Source: Panaeolus papilionaceus (lineage: Eukaryota; Basidiomycota; Agaricomycetes; Agaricales). Taken from it: DNA of 64,000 nucleotides. Each line of letters begins with the position of its first letter. Position 1 is the stretch's first letter. Positions 1 to 12,945 of the stretch are shown piece by piece. The notes beneath the pieces were generated by a model. It did no database searches, was not told where the DNA came from, and saw only the letters and a list, made by a program, of their open reading frames with translations. The stretch spans positions 806,001-870,000 of the forward strand of contig JADNRZ010000017.1 of NCBI GenBank assembly GCA_015501605.1, read 5' to 3'. The position numbers and the translations under genes were made by a program.

Positions 1-905
1 GGAGAAGGAGAGAGACGAAGCTCAGGACCAATGCACTGTTGAATCCCTATGCGGGCGATAAGGAGGACGAAGTTGACCCCAAGACGTTTACGTATAAGCA
101 GTACTTCAAGAAACCGGAGAGGTTTACAGGGGGACCGTATACAGTCTACCAGCCTCCGCAGGTTCAGCAGAAAGCACCGGTGGAGGGTCAGGGTGTGCCA
201 GAAGATGTCAACCCTTCCACTCTACAGCAGTGGGTCGCGGGTGTGCGTCAGGCGCAGAAAGGCGCTCAGGTGCAGGGGATGGAGATGAGTCCGTTCGTGC
301 AGTTCCCGGCTGGTGCTATGGGTATTGGGAGTCTCCTTGGAGGCGGGGAGGGAAGACCATCGCCTATGCCTTTGGAGAGGATGGATACGCCCCCGCTTTC
401 GGAGGGTGAGCAGGCTGCGAATGAGGCGTTTTCAAATGGGAGGAGAGGCCTGATGCCGCCTCCTAATGGACGACCTAATGGGACTCTGAATGGTGTGAAT
501 GGCAATGGGAATGCATCGGTGGTGACGCCTGGGAGAGGACGAGGCCTGACGAGGTCGTACACGAATGAGGGTATGCCTGGTGGACCGTATGCGGGACGAG
601 GAGAAATGCCTGTGTGGGGTGTTGCGCCTTCTCCGACGCCGAGGTCGAATACGCCTGTACAGGCGCAGGCTAGCGCTACACCGTTGAAGAGGCAGGCGAA
701 ACCGCTGGGCAAGACAACGACACTTGCGTCTATTCCTGTTGATCCGAATGCGAGCTTTAGGGTGCCTGTGACGAGGAGTATGGCTGGGAGGGAGATGCCA
801 GTTGTGCAGAGTGTGAATGGAAAGGAGAAGGAGAAGGCAATAGAAATGCCGGACGATGGTGCGGATACAGAGAGTGAGGGAGATGATACTGAGGCGGAGG
901 ATTGA
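1..905 (+). CDS. C-terminal part of an uncharacterised protein
   Basis: The frame is open from the first bases of the window and ends with a stop at 903-905, so the gene begins outside the window. No ATG near position 39 needs to be the start, because the frame reads on upstream. About 300 residues are visible. They begin with a charged stretch (KTFTYKQYFKKPERFTGG) and then become low-complexity and rich in Pro, Gly, Asn and Thr, with several RGRG-like and SPTPRS-like stretches. The protein ends in a very acidic tail (DDGADTESEGDDTEAED). No domain is recognisable. The composition suggests a disordered regulatory tail, possibly phosphorylated, but that is inference. The opposite-strand open frame over 266-991 mirrors this GC-rich coding region and is not called. 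Confidence 0.7.
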   Translation, partial: RRRETKLRTNALLNPYAGDKEDEVDPKTFTYKQYFKKPERFTGGPYTVYQPPQVQQKAPVEGQGVPEDVNPSTLQQWVAGVRQAQKGAQVQGMEMSPFVQFPAGAMGIGSLLGGGEGRPSPMPLERMDTPPLSEGEQAANEAFSNGRRGLMPPPNGRPNGTLNGVNGNGNASVVTPGRGRGLTRSYTNEGMPGGPYAGRGEMPVWGVAPSPTPRSNTPVQAQASATPLKRQAKPLGKTTTLASIPVDPNASFRVPVTRSMAGREMPVVQSVNGKEKEKAIEMPDDGADTESEGDDTEAED

Positions 906-2683
906 GGCGAAGGAAGCGAAGTGAAGAATGAAGAATTCAAGAATGCAAGGTGTATGATATTGTATTCGTAGTGGTGGACGTGGGGCTTCAATTATTTTTT
1001 TGGGTCACGACAGTTTTGGTGTTTGATTATTTTTATATTTTGCGTTTTTTACTGAACTCTTCCTTTTTTCTCCATTTCTCTTCTGTTTTCAGTTTTGGTA
1101 CTGGACCTCTCTTTTCTTTCTTTTCTATTTTCCTAATTCGTTTTCGCATCATGATCATCATGATCATACCAAGTTCATCAGACACAACATTGCATTCATT
1201 TTCGTTTAGTATTGTAGTTGTGCTAGGTATACCAATGGTTTAGTTCGAATAGATGAGGTATAAAAATAGGATTTGAATTGGTCTTTTGATATGGGATCAT
1301 CTCTGAGCTGTGATGTTCGGTTTGGATACTTGGGTGTGGCGCATACTGTAAGCGCTAGCGGGCGTGGGGCGCTTAAATTGAGAAGTGGAGTGGTTGGGTA
1401 GCATGGGTTGGTGGAATTCGTTGCACACACTCTTGGACGTATGTAGAGCTTGATTTGTATGTATGTCGAGTTAGGTGATTATCTTAGAACTCTACAAAAA
1501 CGCTCACAAATGATACGTGCCCTGAACCTCGATCTTTCAAGTATCCTCGATGTTATTTAATCTCCGTTCAATGATAAGCACATTCCACCTCTACGAAATT
1601 GCCAAGTATTCCGCTGTCCCCTGTTGTAGCGGCCGGGTTTCACGTCTATTGGGGTTTACCTCATCTCATATAGGTCTATCAACAAAAGCGCCAGCGCTCG
1701 TGTCTACCCTGCCCGATATTCCCATGTAGCGGTGACATTTCACAAGCAAGTGATAATGATCTACAACTTCAAGGTAGTATGCTGCCGGAGGGTGAGTGTC
1801 TGTAAGGTATTGCTCTACGAATAAATGATGCGGTTATCATAAGAGAAAAGAAATGCAGGCCCCAACGCTGTTTTCAGTCTGAGTAATTGTGTCGGGTGCA
1901 TCCCAGCCGCTATGCTGAACTTGATATATATCTCTGCGACTATGTAATGTACAGCCTCGTATTCACATCACTACTGCTCCTTTCTTGAATTCGTTGCTGT
2001 TTTCACCCTGCAAACACGTTTGTTGCGTGTGCACACCAGTCGTCGGTGCTAGGATCGTTGAATCGTGATGTATTTTAATGTTCGTTTAACTAAAATACAT
2101 ACACCGCATCTATAAATCGCTTTGAATGCCCTCGATCTTTCCCCTGCATGAAGCCAAGGTCGAAGCAACAATCACTGAATGAAGCGTGGTAGGAATCTTA
2201 GCGACCAGTATCAAGGTGTAATTGTGGGTTCTTATCAGTGTCGAACCCTGAAAGGTGATGCTAAAAATACACACATGAAAAAAATTCATATGCATCTCTT
2301 TGAGATTTGAACTGCTGCAGCTCGGTCGTGAATTGACAACGATACGAGTGGGACAGAAAATAAAACCAGACAACAGGGTATTTTTGGATTATACTACTAA
2401 ATACATGATAGTGAGCAGCAATTCGATCTAATATGCTATTAGTAGGTGGTATTACAGCTTGTGAATCCAAGGGAACGGACATAGGGAATATGTGCAGGGT
2501 ATAAGGGATATTGTATATGATGGTGATATGAAAAACGAAACGAAAGCGAAGATTAATAAACCATAAACGAAATGAGGGGCGCGTGATAGAAACCGTAATG
2601 CAACATGTGGCAATTAATAATAAAGAAACATAATAAAGACAAGTCCTCAACAGGAAAGCTGAGAAGCAGACTTATCGAGGATA
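906..2683. other. Intergenic, no gene seen
   Basis: About 1.8 kb between two convergent genes. The first 250 bases after the upstream stop are T-rich and probably 3' UTR. A short palindromic CATGATCATCATGATCAT-type run lies near 1148. The remaining open frames are short, start and stop in AT-rich sequence, lack plausible splice partners and have no recognisable product. Confidence 0.6.
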
Positions 2684-4452
2684 TTATCCTTTCCAAAACA
2701 GCAAGAAACTCTTTGCCTTTTTCAAGGTTCCTTCCTGAACATTCTTCGGAGGTAGTGGGAGAGCGTGGCGTGGAGATTCACATACGGCAGATTCGAGCAA
2801 GTCCAAAACGAATGGTGCATTTGAGTGTGGAGCTCCTGGCTGGGGTGTACCTCGACCTGCAGCACCACTGTAATGTGACTGTGGATACAGGTTCACTGCG
2901 GATGCCGGTTCACCAGGAGCATGTCCGGATAATGACGACGCATTGGATCCTGAACGGGAGGGGCCTCTAGCTATCGTCTTGAGTTTGTCCGCGAGCCCAG
3001 GTGCCTTCATACCATCTCTTTCCAACTTCGCTGCCCTTTCTCTCTCCTTTTCTTCCGCCTTCCTCCTCGCTTCCGCCTCCTTTTTCTGCTCCTTCTCCAG
3101 TTTCTTCCGGGCCTTCTCCTGTTCCTTCTCCATTTTCCTCCTCTGCTGTTCCGTCTCAGGAGGTTCACCACTGGAGGGTAGTCTTACAGCCACAGGAGTA
3201 CCAAACGGGGACGGTTGCTCTCTTGCCTTTCCTCTGTCCTTGGTCGCATTCGCAGCACCGGTCGCAGCACCGATAAGCGAGCGAAATGATCTAAAGGAGC
3301 GAAGTGAGCCGGTATCGGGGTCGCCATCGCGGCCCAACCGTGGTGGCATGGGCAGTTCCTGTCCATCATCCTGCGCACGTTGGAGCACAGCGCGATAATG
3401 GCTTTGTTCTAACTGATTCTGTGGGACGGTCCGTTGCGGATCGGGGACGGTGAAGGAGCGAAGGTTGCTGGATGACCCAAAGTTGAGAGGTGGTGGCCGA
3501 TTTGGGTTCGACTTTGTTCTTGGGCGTGGTACATTCACGACAGCTGGTCCAGTTTCATCCCTGCTTGGCGGTGCATCCTGTTCCCTCGTTCGAGCCCTTT
3601 CGCGGGTGTGACTCCTTTCTCTGTGTCCTTCCCTCCTCGGCTCTCTGCCACCTTCACGACCTGAGCCTCTATCTCGCGTTTCTGATGTCCCTTCTGCTGC
3701 CCTTCTCTCGTCCCTGGCCTGCCTGCGCCTTTCCCTTTCTTCACGCCTTTGTCGTCTGCTACTTCTTTCCCGACCAGGTGAAGAAGGATGAGAACCCGAG
3801 GGACCAGCTGAGCCTGAGCCACCGGTATTCCCGTACTGAGGTGTCGATGCGCCGCTCCCTCCAGCAGCAGAACTGCCAAAAGGGTCAACCCCGTTTGACC
3901 GCGTTGAAGGACTAGGAGATGGAACATAGGTAAACACTGTGTTTTCACGGTCTTTATCAAGGGTATAGTCGTATTCCCAGTAAAGTTCATCAGGGGAGAA
4001 CACGCCTGTCCCAGCCGGTGAAAAACATGGTGTGTTAGAGAGCGTATTGATGATGAACGTCTGTCATTATCATATTCAGACAGAAAAAAGATAAAATGCG
4101 CAGTTAGTTTCGGGAAAATTGAACGTATCTGATGAGAAGATCGCTAACCTTCCAATCCCCTGCTCGCTCAAATGTGAAGAAAATAAACTATCAGGGATAC
4201 ACATCAGTTTTCAACATTGGATAACGCAGAGTGAGCACCGATGGACGATACGCACTCTATCCTGAATGGCCTGGATAACTTCCTCAGCTGATAATGACTT
4301 GTTTGGCGATCCGGCAATAGCACATCTGTAATTAAGAGCGGGTTGTATTAGCTATCAATTAACGAACCGGTAAAAATGAGTAATGACAGCATAACCTGTC
4401 CGCAATTAGAAGGGCCGAGGAACAGGTAACGTACTTCGTCAGCGTAAGCCAT
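2684..4452 (-). CDS. Uncharacterised four-exon protein with a Lys/Glu/Arg coiled-coil-like region
   Basis: Model: exons 4388..4452, 4252..4325, 4149..4159 and 2684..4060, giving 508 aa. The start ATG at 4452 opens MAYADEVRYLFLGPSNCGQ. The third exon is only 11 nt, and skipping it would break the frame. The joined protein runs EEVIQAIQDRVRDWKTFIIN across the junctions, which supports the splicing. The first donor (GTCATT) is weak, so exon 1 could differ. The N-terminal 60-80 residues look globular (hydrophobic, with an ELYWEYDY stretch). The middle is Ser/Arg-rich and disordered, residues roughly 350-420 are a dense K/E/R run likely to form a coiled coil, and the end is basic (LKKAKSFLLFWKG). 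I do not recognise a family. The gene converges with the partial gene at the left edge. Confidence 0.65.
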
Positions 4453-7400
4453 GAATAAACAGGTTTTGTGCCCCTCGGCGACTCGTCGGCCAGCGACTGA
4501 AGCGTTGGGAAATCCTCCATATTTCCGTAGGATTATGTAGGTTGGACTTTTATTCGTATGTTAATCTGAAGCCCGGGGGATTGCCAGTTGTTAGTGCTCT
4601 CGTGACACCTTGTTTTCCAGCTCTTGCACTTCCGTCGATGGGTGCGATAGGTGAGATCTTCGTCGAAAGAAAAAAAGGATGTTGGTCGCGTTTAAGATGT
4701 GTCGAGCCAGATTTGGTCGACTTCCACAGCAAAGCAAGATAAAAGTGGAATAGTGACCTATGCGATCGTTGATCCCGTATACACCACCAAGCCAAATCCA
4801 GCACCCCTTGGGACGAAAGCAGACTACGGCTCAACAATAGCTGAATAACAAAGTGAAAAAAGAGCAGGCTTGAAGTTGGAGAACTTGACGAGGGTAAAAG
4901 AAGGGAAAGTCGAAACCCTAACGGCACATCGTTGGGTGTTTCATTTATGTGTACCTTGCCATCTGTTTTGCCGGAGGTGGCGGGGAATAAGGGCGTGGCG
5001 GGGCAACCCAACAATTCATCCTAAAAAGTAGACATCTGCGCATTGATGGTACGGAACCGGTCCATATCACGACATGCCCACGAACGACAAACAAATTCCT
5101 TCGATGCAGGGATGCAGCCAGAAACCAACCTTCATGAAATCAACCGAAAATAGGCTGGTAGTTTTTTTCAGGACCTTGGTGATTATTTTTGGCGGTAAAT
5201 CCATAACCGAACATCAGTGTTTCGATGCGAGGTCTTCTGTGATTTTGGCTCTTTAGCACAGCAAGAAAACAAGACTAGTATGACAATAAAGACACTTACT
5301 AGGTATTCTGATCATTTGCAGAATATATTGATATATTGAGCGCCTTCGCACACGGACACAGTCGGGCTCCTCGTAAAATCTCGCTAAACGTTGAAACAAA
5401 ATTGCACCAACAGTTTCAGGTTTCAGTTTTTAGCCTAGAAAATGGCGGGAAGGAGTTGTCGGGTCATTTGAATCGTTTGATGTGGCCTTGATGGATGTTG
5501 TTTGATGTGGGTGATGTCAGATGGCGACCACTTTTTATTTATCTCGGCATTTGACAATCCTAGTGTGATGGCGATTCTGCGTTCTTTTTACCTGTTAGGA
5601 ATTTTCTATGTATTGAATGCATAGAACTGTCTGTGTTTCGAGTTTCACGTCGATTTTGCAGTCTCTTGAGTTCAAAATCAGCTGGGGTATTGCATGTTTG
5701 GTCGGGCACGAGAAAAGCTGATTGTTTGAGCCAAGTCAGGTGAAGGCTCAAGTGGGCAGCAGCATTGCCCACCAGTCGCTGTTATCCGCATACTTACAGC
5801 CACCCACAGCTTACAAGGAAAATTTGCAAGTCCAAAGAAGGAGAAATTGTCCTGAGGTTTTTGAATGTCAATGATCACACATCAAGTGCAATCGAAAATC
5901 CGAACCCAGATGGTTATTGTGACGAATAAACCTTAAACTCCAAATGCACTGCTTGATGTTAGCATGACGACGACACCCTGGGAGTACTCTTGTAGGCATG
6001 TGAGCTGCATGTGCTTCAAGCTTGGAGGATGTATTGATACCAATGCTCAACTTTTCACAATTTTGACACTCACACTGTAGAGCACATAGGGTTGAAACCC
6101 GTTAACTGGGCTAGGTAACACTGTGAGGTCCTGCGACGTGTGTTCGCTCACACCAGGAGGCGAATAAAACCCGTCTGTGAGTGGGACTTGCTTGAGACTC
6201 TTGCCTATACCTTCCCTGGGATTGTGGTGGGTGTGCGGATCACAGAAATACATCAAAGGTCCTGTGAAACAGAACTTGAGATCAGCAACGAACACAGCTT
6301 TCAATCTGCTACGCGATCGTGCCTCGTGAATCTCTCGGCGCTTGTCTTTTCCCTAGAGCCCCAGCTAAAGATGAACAAAAGAGCAGGTTTTACAAATTGA
6401 CGACGAGCTCCCTGACTGGTCCTCCTTCAAGCTTCAAGTTCCAACGCGTTAAATAAAACCCAGATAAGATGCATGCCACACGTATGACCCTTGACAGCAC
6501 ACCAATATAGTCTCAATCCCTGGCTTCGGTCACACCCTCTGGACGTGGTGGCCTACCGACTCTGTAAGTCTTGTATTCTCATTCACTTTAAGGTTGACTT
6601 ACAAAAGTAGTATTATGCTGTTGAGCTGTCATAGGAAGCAAGAGCTCATCCAGCTTCATTCGCCCAAATAGTTCTTCGTGCATCAGCATGGACATGTACA
6701 GATACAGTACTTAACCCTGGTGACAAGCTCCACGAGACAAGGGTCAGTTAAACAAGTTCGGAAATGATTGCCTTCGAGGACCCAATGAAAATGGAGCCAA
6801 CATGCCAACAGCCTCCAGTGGTTTGCCAGCGATCGCTCAGATTGGAATTTTTGCCCTTTTCGCGACTGTCCTCTTGACCACTTGGCACCATGATAAATAT
6901 GTCGTAACGATACACATATGCTTGATCGTGGTGTACGATGGTACGTACATTGTGGATAAACAAGAACAGGAAAGAGATAAAGAACCGTATTTTTCCCGCC
7001 CTTCTATTAAAAGCAATAGAAGGCACAAGTCGAAAGCCCTTGACAAGCAAGGCCAAATCTCATGTGGTCATCCAGAAAGGGAAACACTGGTCCGAATATC
7101 GATCCTGAGTGGCTGTCGAAATGCAACTCAACAGTTGACTTTATCCTCGTCGTTTCTTGTTCACTACCACAATCTCATAGCACAGTTCCACACAGGCAGG
7201 TGAGTTTTACTATCAATTTATAACTTGGTTTTATTTTTTATAAACTGACTTTATGCTCTAACAACAGGGGTTAACGCTAGCACCGTCACTCGTACGGTGT
7301 CTTGTTTGGGTCCAGTGCGAGGTTTCGCTGTTCACAACTATCTGAAACAGCGGGTACAGATCAATCGTTGCATATACTGGCCCAACTTTAAGAGCACACT

Positions 7401-7762
7401 GAAAACAGTTAACCAAGCTACTTTCTGTTGTGGTTGATCCACTGAGATCTAATCCCGAGCAGAAACCATCATCCCGAACGGTTGCGTTTCACACACCCCA
7501 CTTGCAGTAACCATCGTTTGTCAGTGCTCAACTACAAACGAAGAGTTGTACAACAAGGAAGTTATCCCCCCCTATACTTCTAAGCTTCCAAATAAAGGAT
7601 CCTTTGCAATACCCGTGTGGATATTATTGTCTGGACGGCGTGTAGCACCTGTCCAAAAAGTCGAGGAGATTCTTTCGAACCGTCACGTATACCCGGAACC
7701 TCGTAACCATTATCCAGAGGCACATACGGATTGTAATACATACCAACGTCTACGATTCCCCA
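4453..7762. other. Long intergenic stretch, no supportable gene
   Basis: About 3.3 kb separates the divergent start at 4452 from the F-box gene at 7763. Open frames of 60-154 codons exist on both strands (for example 4550..5014 minus and 6802..7203 plus). They have no recognisable motif and no consistent splice joins, and their composition looks random. Some of it must hold the promoters of both flanking genes. I see nothing else I can name. Confidence 0.5.
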
Positions 7763-10196
7763 ATGGAGCCCCACTCCGATTCGGCTGGTTCTTCATCTAC
7801 AACCGAAAGGCCCACGGATATGTTGGGTGGATCAGAGAACGCTTCCTCAGGCGAGTCATCAATGGTGCGCCTCAACTCTGGTGTTTCTGTCTCTCAATGC
7901 TGACACGGATATGTTGCGAAAGACGCAGCCAGTGTATCACCACCCCTACAGCTACCCTGTTGATCGTTTTCCAGGTTACACCCCCAGACCTTTTATTAGT
8001 TATGCTTCTGGCAGTGCTCCAACTCCCACCCAATCCGAAGAAGTGATACCCAATCCCAACTCTGCGGCTGCCGACCTCCTGGAAAACGTAGACGGGCTCC
8101 CTCCTCCCCCTTCCAAATTCTGCGACAAGCTCTACACAAACTACATACCTCGCCCTTCGGAAATCAACGAGATCACAGAATACGTTACAGCAGTAAACAA
8201 AGAAGTCATCAGGCTGGACGCAGAAGTGGCCGAGCTTGAAGCTGCCTTATTGGCAGTAAACAGCAAACGAACGCGTCTCAAGGAAATGGAAACTGCCCAC
8301 CAAGCACTTGTTTCTCCCCTACGCCGCCTTCCACCGGAAATACTCCAGCTCATTTTTGTAGCTTGCCTACCACCTCACAGAAACGCTGTTATGCACGCAT
8401 CAGAGGCCCCTGTGCTTCTTGGTCGCGTCTGTAGCGAATGGAGACGTATTTCGCTTTCCACTCCGGAAGTCTGGGCATGTCTCCACATTGTGCCGCCTAA
8501 CGTCAATTTCTCTAACCCGTCATCGTCGTCATCTAAGTTTGAACGCAAGCGGGAATTAATTGAAATGTGGTTGGCACGATCGGGAGCATGTCCGCTTTAC
8601 ATTTCGTTCGTTTGGTTTGCTGGAGATTCGGAAGACGAGATAAAACTTTGCGGCCGGCTACTCGAGGTTCTCGTGCCAATGTGCTCGCGCTGGAAGCAAC
8701 TAGAATTCCAGGTCCCCCTCAAGATGTTCAAACCTTTCGTTGGACTTACTGTCAAGGACGTGCCGATCTTGGAAGGTATGTCATTGATGGATAATCGCAC
8801 CCCTCTCGAGAACGAGTCTGTAGACAAGTGGCCAGAAAGTCTCAAGTTTGCGGAAAACGCCACCACTCTCAAGAATTTTACCCTCACATTTTTTTCGGGA
8901 GGCATACGTCTTCCAACAATCCCTTGGCCCCACCTTACGACGTTGTATCTCGAGTCCAACATATCCTTCTTCTTTCCGGACTCAAAGGAAATGCTTTCAA
9001 CTCTACAAAATTGCACTGCCCTCGAACATTGTACCCTCAAATTCCCATTGTCTCACTCATCACCGCTTCCCCCTTACGCTGCACTCAACAACATTTTCAC
9101 CCTTCCGGAGCTGAAAATGCTCTGCATAGACGGCGACCAGCACCTTCATAACACTTTTCACATGTCCAATACCCTCCTGAACATTGTTGCACCTAAATTG
9201 CGCAAGCTGGAAATCATTGGTCGGGCGGGACGGGCAGAAGAAGCGTTGGCGCCTGAGCCCCTTTTCAGCATTCGCAAAATGCTAGAGAAAAGCAAGTGCT
9301 CTCTGGAATCCCTGTCGATCGAGTCGATAATACCTTGTCCGGACGATTTCATTGCCATTCTTCGACTAGTCCCTGATCTCGTTGAGCTTACGGTGCATAA
9401 CTGGAACTTACGGCTCCCCGCGTTTAACAGCAATGGTGCAGAAATAACCCCCGAGGTCCCCGCTGAAGTCGCTGAGAACGTCATCATGAAAGCTTTAACT
9501 CTTCGATCCAAATCGGAGGGTGAGGTCAAAGGCAAGGAGGTAGAAAAGTCCGAGGCAATTTCCTCATCACCCATGGTGGACGAGCCGACTGCTATTTCAG
9601 ATGCTGTTCAACCGGCGCAGCCAGAAGCACCAAAACTTGATCTTCCACCTGATGAGGACAAGGGAACGCAGACACAAGACAATGCAGATGGAGCAGAGAA
9701 GCCAGATGATCCTGGAGACAGTCCTTCCATCTCTTCCGTCGCGCCATGGAGTTACAACAACCTCTCCAAATGGAACAGGCGAGAGATAGATCCGTGGCCA
9801 CAAGTACCTGACCTCGCTGTCCCTGGACCTCCTCCTGCCCAGGTCATCAACCAGCCTTGCGACCATCCTCACACTGTAAGCGAGGAACTCAGCGACGAGA
9901 TGACTGTCGATCTTCCACCTATCTGTCCCAAACTGGAGAGATTCGACTTCACTCTCTGCGATGCGTCACAGCAAATCTTTTGCGAGTTCGTGGAGTCCAG
10001 GTGGTATGATATACCCGATGGCGTGGTCAAGTTGAACCATATCAAATGCAACTTTACTGCGTTTGAAGATGACGATGTGAAACGGAGGATGCACAAGCTA
10101 CGTTTGGCAGGCATGGACGCAACCGTAACTTATCAAGTTCCTATTAACGACGATATCAATCCCTCGCCGTGGACTGGGTTGGAACCGCAAACGTAA
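7763..10196 (+). CDS. F-box domain protein, long form
   Basis: Two exons, 7763..7864 and 7929..10196, 789 aa. The start ATG at 7763 (MEPHSDSAGSSSTTERPTDM) comes from joining the short first exon across a 64-nt intron (GTGCGC to ACGCAG). The large frame has no ATG of its own at its 5' end. Residues about 115-160 form a heptad-like helix (EVIRLDAEVAELEAALLAV). An F-box-like motif follows: LPPEILQLIFVACLP, then GRVCSEWRRISLSTPEVWA. The rest is a leucine-rich, LRR-like region with an acidic insert rich in Pro/Glu/Asp around residues 565-690. F-box proteins bind Skp1 and present substrates to SCF ubiquitin ligases; the target here is unknown. It is not close to the six clustered F-box genes downstream and lacks their CxC tail. 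Confidence 0.9.
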
Positions 10197-10509
10197 ACTC
10201 TTCCCATTTTTTCCCTAGGTGGCTCTGTACAAAATATATCCTTGGATTCCCCCAGAATCTGAACTTTGCGCAATCAAGACTGTACTGTTGACCTGTCGCC
10301 TTTTTTACATTGTATCTTGATCGCAGTAGTCAGTGCTTGTACCTCTTTAGCTTTAACGTGTATGTACTATTTGAACATGTATTTCTGTAGGTTGTATTGT
10401 AAAATGAAAGGGTCGCCTTCTTGAAAAATGGACGTATTTGGGTCCGGGCAACCCTGACAGATCTCTCCCACCTACCTTCAACTGCCCCAGCTCCGCACGA
10501 ATTCTTTCC

Positions 10510-12115
10510 ATGTCTTCTCAAGCCAAGCCGCTTCCTGACTTACCTCTTGAGCTGTGGACAGAAATCGTCTCCTACCTACCTAGAGGCACCTTGCACAAGT
10601 TGATCGGCTTGAATCGACAACTCCTCGAGCTGGTCCTCGACGACAAATATGAAACATTCCACTATACTTCAAACGAAAACCATGTAGTACCTCGTATTCA
10701 CGAGTTCGAGTAAGCAAACAGAGCTACTCTGGTTCTAAATTACTTGGGGCTATCGCTGACTTCGGTAAACAGGGGGTTTCGCATCGCACAGAGAATTCGT
10801 CACCTCATGATCAGTCCAGCCGCCATACTGAAGACTGTATCAGGAAGCTCTGTCGCTGAACAATTAGACCTTTCCGCTCAATGGAACGCGCTGGCTTGTT
10901 GTGTCAACATTGAACGTGTTACGATTGACCTGTTCGACCTGGACATCCCCTTCGCCTTCCTCAATCTCTTGACATCGCTCTGGCGGATGTCAGGCTCGAA
11001 ATTAACAACAATTGCCTTAAAGATCCCTGTGACACGGCTCGCGCCCATCCTCGACTCGCTAACTGCAGAATCCGGTTCCATCCCGAACCTCAGTATTTTC
11101 GATCTAACCTTTTCTGCGACTCATAAACCCCCTGTGTCAACCAAGATCGACGAAGCCATTCATTCTCTCAACTTGTTTCTCACAGCATCTTCGCGGACAT
11201 TGACGGAGCTCACAATCTGTTCTCGGCTCAAGCTAAACCTCGACGGCCTATTTGGAAAGTTGGTCACACTTCCAAAGCTCAAAGCACTCAATCTATGGTC
11301 GCATTTGGATGATCGACACACCTTTCCATCAGTAGAGGGATTTACCAACTATATCGTCAAACATTCTGAGCATCTGGAGAGCCTCCTGATTGACCCGAAA
11401 CCTCGCGTCGCAGAGTCGGTGGTATACCAGGATGGGATGCTTGCCCAAGGTTTTCATACCCCACCCCATTCACAGGAAAAGCAAGCGCAATTCTCCCGCG
11501 TCAAGTTCCCCAAACTGCGAGCGTTACAGACTGTCCTCAGGCACCCGAACCTTTCTCCTCTAGGTCCAGTGGCATGTATGGGACCGTACTCCTACTTGCT
11601 CCCGGGGTTTTCCAGCACCCTTAATCTCACAACGCTGACGATTCTCAGCTACCCGTTGGTATTCGATACGGTGGCCACCTTTGTCTCACAGCTAGGAGAA
11701 GGCTCAAATAACCCCAGCGGACTGAAACATCTGCGATTAAACGTCGTGGCGTTATCGCCTGAACTGTTTGAGCTATTCGCCCAACATCTCGCCCAGCTGG
11801 AGTCGTTATCATTGCGATTTATGACTCTGAACGAGAGTGCAATCAACACCAGCGCTCTTTCTCCTGTAAGTATTTATCTATTCCTAATGCTTCATGACTA
11901 ACGCGCCTCTATAGTGTCGATTTCGTGAGGCATTGATCGGAAAGCGGTTCAAGCAGACACAGCTTCGATGTCTGCGTCTAACGAATTTGTCGAGATGTTG
12001 GTTTGACCACCCAAACACAGAGGTGATGAAAGTTATGGCGGGGTGTTGGCCCCATGAAATCCAGCTGGATACCAGTTACGAAGAGCAGTGCCCATGCGAA
12101 CGCCTATACCAATAA
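10510..12115 (+). CDS. F-box protein, CxC-tail family, copy 1
   Basis: Three exons, 10510..10709, 10773..11865 and 11915..12115, 497 aa. The start ATG at 10510 places the F-box at the N-terminus (DLPLELWTEIVSYLPRGTLH). The second exon opens with FRIAQRIRHLMISP, which matches the same position in the sister genes. The body is leucine-rich and probably forms LRR-like repeats. Exon 3 holds the family end module: LRCLRLTN, then MKVMAGCWP, then a tail ending EEQCPCERLYQ. Intron phases are 2 and then 0, as in the other five copies. Predicted role: substrate-binding subunit of an SCF ubiquitin ligase. Exon 1 is 15 nt longer than the 185 nt usual in this family. Confidence 0.9.
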
Positions 12116-12277
12116 GCGCTTCATCGATTGCTGAAGAGGATCCACCGTACGCATTCGTAAATGTCGTTCAACAGAACGCTATTCACAGTCGTTGCATTGC
12201 GCTTCCGCTTGTTTAAGGCGACTAGGAAAATAAAATAGACATTGAAGTAATGTCATTAATTAGAAGACAGCCTACAG

Positions 12278-12945
12278 CTAACTATTCCCACCTTTGGACT
12301 GCTGTTCTTTTTTGAGAGCCAGTGCCCTTTCCATCTCCTCAAATGCACTCAAAACCGCCTCCTTCCGGCTTTCAGTGGATTTCGCGGTCGGTTTGTTATG
12401 CTTCTGGAGACTGGCCGGCCACTGAGTGGAAGGAACGCCCTTGGTAGTGAGCTTGGCTATCACGGAAGATACGGCACTGCGATATGCTTCTACTGCCTCC
12501 TCATGAAGGTCGTAGACACACACGGCACAACCCGACATGCAGCACTCTGAGTCCCTTCGCGTCAGATGTAGAAAATAGCAAATAATAACTAGCACATGCC
12601 TTCATCCGTGGGGGGTATTGGTTCTTTGGGTATCTCCAATCCATGGAATAGCACCACGTCCTTCACTTTGGGAATTGGAGGCGTTTGTGACGTAGGAGTT
12701 TCTTGTTCCAGTCGATTCAATTCCCGAGATATTTCCTCTTTTCCTCGTAACGAGTGTTCTAACTTGAGGTATCGATGCGAAAGATTCTGCCCACCTCTTT
12801 GCGATCTTCTTGCTGCGCGATGAGGTTTTTCGGATACTGAAATTGAGCCATGACGGTGAGTTTGCTCTAAAACTGAGCTTGTTACGATCAAGCGACGTCC
12901 AATGGTCGCAGGAGCAATATATCGGATGCAAGATGTACAGAGCAT
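12278..12945 (-). CDS. Oxidoreductase-like domain protein, probably mitochondrial
   Basis: Two exons, 12596..12945 and 12278..12554, joined in phase 2 to give 208 aa. The junction reads EGMDSECCMSGCAVCVYDLH. This Cys-rich CC-x3-C-x2-C motif followed by VYDLHEEAVEAY is the signature of the small oxidoreductase-like domain found in human OXLD1 and fungal relatives. The N-terminus is basic and Ser/Arg-rich with few acids, as expected for a mitochondrial presequence. Residues 50-90 are basic and helical. The four cysteines may bind a metal; the biochemical role of the family is poorly known. The gene is convergent with F-box copy 1, with only 162 bases between their stops. Confidence 0.85.

Noticed and set aside
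266..991. 241-codon minus-strand frame opposite the first gene
   Set aside because: It is a mirror of a GC-rich coding frame, with low-complexity Ser/Pro content and no promoter context.
4550..5014. 154-codon minus-strand frame
   Set aside because: Low-complexity Ser/Leu run with no recognisable motif, splice partner or start context.
7827..7928. Start of the long F-box protein at 7827
   Set aside because: That codon is GTG, and the stretch 7865-7928 is better explained as an intron joining a real ATG exon at 7763.
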